From Pseudoalteromonas sp. GCY (GTDB lineage Bacteria; Pseudomonadota; Gammaproteobacteria; Enterobacterales; Alteromonadaceae), in assembly GCF_016695175.1 (NCBI RefSeq), contig NZ_CP068023.1:3944501-4008500 (forward strand): a stretch of DNA of 64,000 bases, given 5' to 3'. This document shows positions 60,601 through 64,000 of the stretch, one piece after another. Position 1 is the stretch's first letter. Each line of letters opens with the position of its first letter. The translations under genes and the position numbers were made by a program. A model generated the notes under the pieces. It was given only the letters and a program-made list of their open reading frames with translations, did not search any database and was not told where the DNA came from.

Positions 60601-61326
60601 CCCAAAATCGACCAGCATATGCAACAAGCCGCCCAAGAAATCGGACAGCGAGTTAATAGAGCACTGGATGAGTATCAAGGGGAATTACCAATTCGAGGCG
60701 TTACCGACAAGCCCACCAAAGCCAAAGCCGATGAATTGGAGCCGCCAAAAGGAAATGAGTTGCCAGGGGCTGCAATAAAACGTATGCCGCAATACAACGT
60801 GCCTTGTTTTAAAAAGAATGCCAAAGGAACCGCTGTTGAATATGACCGCCAATTAAAAGGACAAATGGACGGGCTAAATAGCATGACTGTAAAACAGTAT
60901 CTTGAAAATCGCGATGCTTATAAAAAGATTGGCCGAAAAGGAACTGGTAAGGCGCAGAAGGCGGCTAGAGAAAAGTTTAAGAAAAAGTTAATTGACAAAT
61001 ACAAATTAGAGCTCCAAGAAAGTGGAGAGTACTTCGGCGAAGAAGCTGTTAGAAAAGCTGAAGAATTAGCAAAAAGGGACATGAAAACCCTCAATGCTTT
61101 ACATAACCCTGATATGATTGCAGGGGGGTTAGATGAGGTGGTTGATTTAGGTGACGCTAGTGTTAACCAATCTATTGGCGCACGATGGAATAAAAAAGGT
61201 TTTGATGACTCAGGTAAAAAGACTACGTTGAGTCGTGTTGAGCTAATGGATAATGAGGCAGAGAAAGCACTAAAAGCATTGGGTCCAGATGCAAAATTAA
61301 ATATGAATCTACATAGGTGCAAATAA
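57697..61326 (+). CDS. vgrG: VgrG spike fused to an Ntox15 (Tde-like) nuclease effector
   Basis: 1209 residues. Residues about 1-380 are the gp27-like VgrG base and about 385-460 the OB-fold. A beta-helix of short repeats runs to about 680, and a transthyretin-like domain (about 708-760, 'TIELSYTYQDGSPIMGAPYT') follows. A hydrophobic pretoxin region covers about 810-880. The C-terminal about 170 residues begin 'PCFKKNAKGTAVEYDRQLKG' and contain 'ALHNPDMIAGG', the HxxD motif of toxin_43/Ntox15 DNases such as Agrobacterium Tde1. The tail is more AT-rich than the core. No other T6SS structural gene is in the window, so this is an orphan vgrG island. Confidence 0.87.
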   Translation: MQTRIVVYGTNHPVHVVDFELTTCINSGFLLKANLESQFDLADELLVGNMLTFEIESPDAISTYFTGTLFDIQSGFVSEHTCGAEVVLKPRLELLKQTEKSQIFVQANVQSVLNKLIQKAGYSQDRIKWRVTKDLPTLPQCVQALENDYTFFTRLLAKYGLIYWFECHDFIESIVIAEGNLASPYIERGLLSVTDKDGLVHEHETGFVGFTQCQSRHRFRMGGSQVHMNAHPPTSVSSAQRSYFEPAAQNPAEQFERTGNLELAYQQGKNEVTLVGNVAEANAGYSFSLNGKLGTAKGGDYTCIRSKQVYKQGSANDPKQVAYHSESVCVPRGEPIRITPPEHSPKPMVFTATVRSLSGSKANPHLDTQGQYATQVHFDSQVTESVKRLTQYACRGQKQPTGLHFPLLPDSNVLIGCMNNDPDQSYLLGFALNDTQPSVVTSANNTQNVLCSRGQNLLMFDDTPNTPHIVLQTLAGNQHLVLHGDKKQPYIHWLAQLGAMNIFAAKDIQLGSVKSAIRLLTNKTFIASAKQQLALESKKSVIIDAATNLDVTANQIDVSAKQNITLKAGRSHRSVIQSDIKLKADNNLTITAPAGSQIIQSQGNITVKGSGSGNLTLTNGGSEISIDSSGNVNIFADKLLTLKGKAMTVFDGSMEQDIGSKQSATMPSVPQIQALSENARLSLAADGIATMASSTIELSYTYQDGSPIMGAPYTIRFANGTELTGNLDDSGKAKIENAPPGQYTVQYGEDKRDYLPEDNRPKNPLYGQITPARAAEMVRSGNTAPLIEANGIATQAGDWLWGTLQGDFNQNPSTSQIVVGTLISMIPIIDQVMDLRDITANVMLLTDDDEANDTDAWLAFTLTGIGLVPVVGSAVKGVGKVILKNTGESLSAALAVLRKLGKGDPVKYLRDINWQDLGKQSATEVKNIVKGLRDSLDEMSTSWHYDLLLPDAAIEGMQATVKRLDDVTPKIDQHMQQAAQEIGQRVNRALDEYQGELPIRGVTDKPTKAKADELEPPKGNELPGAAIKRMPQYNVPCFKKNAKGTAVEYDRQLKGQMDGLNSMTVKQYLENRDAYKKIGRKGTGKAQKAAREKFKKKLIDKYKLELQESGEYFGEEAVRKAEELAKRDMKTLNALHNPDMIAGGLDEVVDLGDASVNQSIGARWNKKGFDDSGKKTTLSRVELMDNEAEKALKALGPDAKLNMNLHRCK
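60329..60690 (+). repeat. vgrG segment duplicated downstream (upstream copy)
   Basis: This 362-bp part of vgrG, covering the end of the pretoxin region up to the toxin junction, recurs almost unchanged at 62222-62598. The similarity stops where the two toxin tails begin to differ. Confidence 0.9.
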
Positions 61327-62012
61327 TGAACAAGTTTTTTGACAATTTTTATAACTTTGGTGGGTTTGGTCCAGCGATAGAAGCGATTCAACCAACAGAT
61401 GAGCAACTCCAGTATTACCAAGGTATTTTACCGAATAATTTACTTGAGTACTGGAAGGAATACGGCTTTTGTGGTTGGGGGAAAGGCCGTTTATGGATGG
61501 TGAATCCAAAAGATTATCAAGATATCTTGACTGAATGGTTAAGAGGCACGAAGTTTGAAAAAATGCAAAATGACGGTATAGACAGCTTCCATGTAATTGC
61601 ACTAGATGCATTCGGTGAGATCTATGTCTGGGGAAAGAATTCAGGGAATAGCATTTCAATAACAAGTAGTTATGGCATGATTTTCCCGACCTTTGATAAT
61701 GAAAAATATGTTAGTAGAGGTGAAACTAGAAGCCTAGACCTTTTCTTTTCTATAAAAACAACTTCAGAAATTGATTTAGACGATATCAATGATCAGCCTC
61801 TTTTTGAACGAGCTGTCGAAAAGCTAGGTCCTCTTGAAAATGGAGAGATTTATGGCTTTGCGCCTGCTCTTGCCCTTGGTGGCGAACCTAAGCTTGAGAA
61901 TCTCCAAAAGGTAAAAGCCACGGAACATTTAGCTTTCTTAGCAGACCTTGGAGAAAAGCGTGTTATGGCCGATATCGTTGCGCTATCTAACCAATTACCC
62001 CATAACCAATAG
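61326..62012 (+). CDS. Tdi-like immunity protein (GAD-like and DUF1851)
   Basis: 228 residues from the ATG at 61326, which overlaps the vgrG stop by one base and has AGGTG six bases upstream. The N-terminal half begins with a GAD-like pattern ('LPNNLLEYWKEYGFCGWGKG', 'VIALDAFGEIYVWG'). The C-terminal half has the DUF1851 form ('LFERAVEKLGPLENGEIYGF'). This is the architecture of Tdi1, the immunity partner of Agrobacterium Tde1, matching the Ntox15 tail next door. It would neutralise the toxin in the cytosol. Confidence 0.85.
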   Translation: MNKFFDNFYNFGGFGPAIEAIQPTDEQLQYYQGILPNNLLEYWKEYGFCGWGKGRLWMVNPKDYQDILTEWLRGTKFEKMQNDGIDSFHVIALDAFGEIYVWGKNSGNSISITSSYGMIFPTFDNEKYVSRGETRSLDLFFSIKTTSEIDLDDINDQPLFERAVEKLGPLENGEIYGFAPALALGGEPKLENLQKVKATEHLAFLADLGEKRVMADIVALSNQLPHNQ

Positions 62013-62221
62013 CACTTTTTTAAGTCCTTTAAATACATAGATGTTGTGAGGCTAGGTTCAATCGTCTTCCTAGCCTACATTTCTCACCACATTTCTTCTG
62101 CTGCTTTCATTTACATTTTTAATTAGAGAAACCACGGTTGCTAACCTTTAACTACTCTACTGAGATGGTGTGCAGTGGTAAGACAAAGCCATAAATAGAG
62201 GCCCAAGACATATCATAACCA
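62013..62221. other. spacer between the two effector modules
   Basis: An AT-rich stretch with one hairpin, AGGCTAGG/CCTAGCCT with a 12-nt loop (about 62049-62076), not followed by a T-tract. No gene seen. Confidence 0.5.
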
Positions 62222-62598
62222 TAGGCAAGGTTATCTAAAAAAATACCGGAGAATCACTCTCTGCTGCGCTTGCCGTACTGCGGCTTTTTACCCAAAGAAA
62301 AGTCGGTAAAGGCGACCCAGTTAAATACCTAAGAGACATCAACTGGCAAGACCTAGGAAAACAATCCGCCACGGAAGTAAAAAACATCGTCAAAGGCCTA
62401 CGCGATTCACTCGATGAAATGTCCACCAGTTGGCACTACGACCTACTACTTCCAGACGCCGCTATCGAAGGCATGCAAGCCACGGTAAAACGCCTAGACG
62501 AGGTCACCCCAAAAATCGACCAGTATATGCAACAAGCCGCCCAAGAAATCGGACAGCGAGTTAATAAAGCACTGGATGAGTATCAAGGGGAGTTACCA
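62222..62598 (+). repeat. duplicated vgrG segment (downstream copy)
   Basis: 377 bp near-identical to 60329-60690, 15 bp longer because of a small insertion after the 'AALAVL' codons. Relative to vgrG, the ATC TTA codons have become ATC TAA at 62233-62238, a stop that cuts the frame from anything upstream. It is a promoterless displaced fragment that carries an alternative toxin tail. Confidence 0.9.
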
Positions 62599-63159
62599 CA
62601 GGTTGGTGTTACCAATGTGCCGAAGAAATCTAAAGCGCCTGAGCTTTCAGCTCCAGAAGGAAACGATCTCAAAGGTGCTCCAGTTAACAAAGTTAATCCG
62701 CCATCACGTAAGACGCCTAGTGACTTTACGCAGCATAAATCATTAAACCATAGAAAAGGTGCTACTGGTGAGTACAATGCACACCAATTAATGCTGGAAA
62801 ATGGTTTTACACCGCTAGGTAAAACCGACGGTAATTATAAACCAGGACAATCAGGTATTGACGGAATATATCTGCACCCAAATCCACCACCAGACTATGT
62901 GATTACAGAAGCCAAATATAACACCTCTCCATTAGGTATGACTAAAGATGGTAGACAAATGGGTGATGACTGGATCACAGCCGAACGGCTAGAAAAAGCA
63001 GGTATAAGTAGAAGAGATAGAAAAAAAATACTTGATGCTTTAGCTGATGATGATGGCTCGGTACTAAAGTTATTAATTAGAAATGAGATAGATGGAAACT
63101 TAGCTGTTGAAGTACTTGGTAAAGATGCTAAAACGATTGATAATCAATTTAAATTTTAA
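62419..63159 (+). CDS. orphan toxin module: VgrG C-terminal remnant with PoNe-like PD-(D/E)xK nuclease
   Basis: The frame is open from 62239 to 63159; the first ATG is at 62419, giving 246 residues. Residues 1-60 repeat the region before the toxin in the upstream VgrG. After about residue 85 the sequence is unrelated to the Ntox15 tail. 'GQSGIDGIYLHPNPPPDYVI' followed by 'TEAKYN' gives a D...ExK nuclease core of the PoNe type, followed by 'KDGRQMGDDWI'. It lacks its own delivery domain and is probably silent until recombined into vgrG. The paired immunity gene follows 11 bp later. Confidence 0.78.
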   Translation: MSTSWHYDLLLPDAAIEGMQATVKRLDEVTPKIDQYMQQAAQEIGQRVNKALDEYQGELPQVGVTNVPKKSKAPELSAPEGNDLKGAPVNKVNPPSRKTPSDFTQHKSLNHRKGATGEYNAHQLMLENGFTPLGKTDGNYKPGQSGIDGIYLHPNPPPDYVITEAKYNTSPLGMTKDGRQMGDDWITAERLEKAGISRRDRKKILDALADDDGSVLKLLIRNEIDGNLAVEVLGKDAKTIDNQFKF

Positions 63160-63170
63160 GAGATATTAAG

Positions 63171-63920
63171 ATGTTAAGAGACACTTTAAGAGATAAAGCT
63201 TACTTTGACGAAGCAGTTGAGTTTTATAGCGATGCAATAACTGAAGATGTTGAGAAAATCACTTCTAGTAATCGTTCTAATTTGGTGAAGATGAAACGCA
63301 CCTTTAACTTAATAAACGAAGTTTTAAGTTACCTCCAAGTAAAATACTCTCGAGGGGATGACCTTACTGAGTTTAGAGCTTTTATTCAGGACCTGCTTAC
63401 TTATCGCAAATGGCAAAAGGACTTTGCGGATAATCTATCAGACGTAGAACAAGTTGAGCGTATTCCTATAGAAGAGTTGCACCAAAGCGATTTACGGAAC
63501 TATTTAAAGTTATTTAGCTTCGCCTACTGCTTAAATATGGGAAAAGATTACTACTTACAATTATTAGAGCTTATTGGAAATCAAGGACAAGATGCACTAT
63601 TTGATAAAATTGCGATAGCGTTAGGTGACACTAATCGTGAAATAGCAGCGGATACTCAGTTCAAAAAACGTTTCGGTAAGCTTTACAAAGTAGTTGAAGG
63701 AAGTCCAGAGCAACGTCCAGCACTTGCGAAATCTTATATGGAGGCTTGGTACGTTTTGGAGGAAAGTCCTGATATACATTTACTGGATAATGATGCTTAC
63801 GATGGCTATTGGTGCTGGGAAATTGCACTTGTTGTTAAGTTATTCAATATTGATGATAGCAGCTTTATTGACCACCCATACTACCCCAAAGACCTCGTAC
63901 ATTGGCAAGATAATCAGTAG
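63171..63920 (+). CDS. PoNi-like immunity protein (DUF1910/DUF1911)
   Basis: 249 residues. The N-terminal part ('MLRDTLRDKAYFDEAVEFYS') fits DUF1910. The C-terminal 'YWCWEIALVVKLFNIDDSSF' followed by 'DHPYYPKDLVHW' is the DUF1911 signature. This domain pair defines PoNi immunity proteins against PoNe DNases, consistent with the preceding gene. It is AT-rich like the other toxin/immunity parts. Confidence 0.85.
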   Translation: MLRDTLRDKAYFDEAVEFYSDAITEDVEKITSSNRSNLVKMKRTFNLINEVLSYLQVKYSRGDDLTEFRAFIQDLLTYRKWQKDFADNLSDVEQVERIPIEELHQSDLRNYLKLFSFAYCLNMGKDYYLQLLELIGNQGQDALFDKIAIALGDTNREIAADTQFKKRFGKLYKVVEGSPEQRPALAKSYMEAWYVLEESPDIHLLDNDAYDGYWCWEIALVVKLFNIDDSSFIDHPYYPKDLVHWQDNQ

Positions 63921-63929
63921 GAGATAAAG

Positions 63930-64000
63930 GTGCGCGATACACGGAGAAGTAACGATTATTTCGAAGAGTTCTTAGTCGACATTGAAGTTGGCATTAAAGA
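63930..64000 (+). CDS. start of a second PoNi-like immunity gene, partial
   Basis: A GTG at 63930, with AGGAG six bases upstream, opens a frame that runs off the window: MRDTRRSNDYFEEFLVDIEV and onward. This mirrors the beginning of the preceding immunity protein (RDT, then YF). Only 23 residues are visible. It is 9 bp after the previous stop, so it is likely co-transcribed. Confidence 0.6.
   Translation, partial: MRDTRRSNDYFEEFLVDIEVGIK

Overview
The window looks like chromosomal DNA of a marine gammaproteobacterium of the Alteromonadales, most likely Pseudoalteromonas. The support is the set of protein families: UbiE-UbiJ-UbiB followed by TatABC and TatD, an extra EF-G, large TonB-dependent receptors, many GGDEF and chemotaxis proteins, and Shewanella/Pseudoalteromonas-style N-acetylgalactosamine genes. 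This is inferred from protein character; no rRNA or tRNA gene was seen.

Layout. 1-11 kb: a partial DUF2057 gene, a HIT hydrolase, a CsgD/VpsT-like regulator with a hybrid histidine kinase, a beta-propeller amidohydrolase, and a chemoreceptor with a long HAMP chain. 11-20 kb: a methionine salvage locus (mtnE plus an omega-amidase, mtnBCD, mtnA, mtnK) on two divergent promoters that both carry MetJ-like box arrays; a lipoprotein and an S9 peptidase sit inside it. 20-35 kb: mostly housekeeping genes (DUF885 lipoprotein, degenerate GGDEF protein, ubiEJB, tatABC, tatD, a 7TM GGDEF protein, hemB, EF-G).

35-46 kb: an N-acetylgalactosamine (GalNAc) catabolic locus. The agaR-agaZ-agaS-agaK-agaA genes run leftward. 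A divergent GH109 alpha-N-acetylgalactosaminidase, TonB receptor and DUF5077/DUF3472 protein run rightward. The shared promoter region carries several AgaR-like motifs. No inner-membrane sugar permease is present. 46-53 kb: a porin-tctC-tctB-tctA tricarboxylate uptake operon with its own CitA/CitB-type two-component system.

53.36-54.30 kb holds the most striking feature. Three tandem intergenic units each have two Fur-like boxes around a near-consensus sigma70 promoter, a different 5' region, an identical 42-nt core containing the RyhB seed ACATTGCTCA, and the same intrinsic terminator. I read them as three tandem RyhB-like iron-responsive small RNAs. Their seed is complementary to the start-codon region of the neighbouring porin.

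54-64 kb: a Cache-GGDEF protein, the YlqF/RbgA GTPase, a palindrome-rich gap, then a type VI secretion effector island. The island has a VgrG fused to an Ntox15 (Tde-like) nuclease with a Tdi-like immunity gene. A duplicated fragment of the VgrG C-terminal region follows, carrying a different, PoNe-like nuclease with its DUF1910/DUF1911 immunity gene. The start of a second such immunity gene reaches the window edge.
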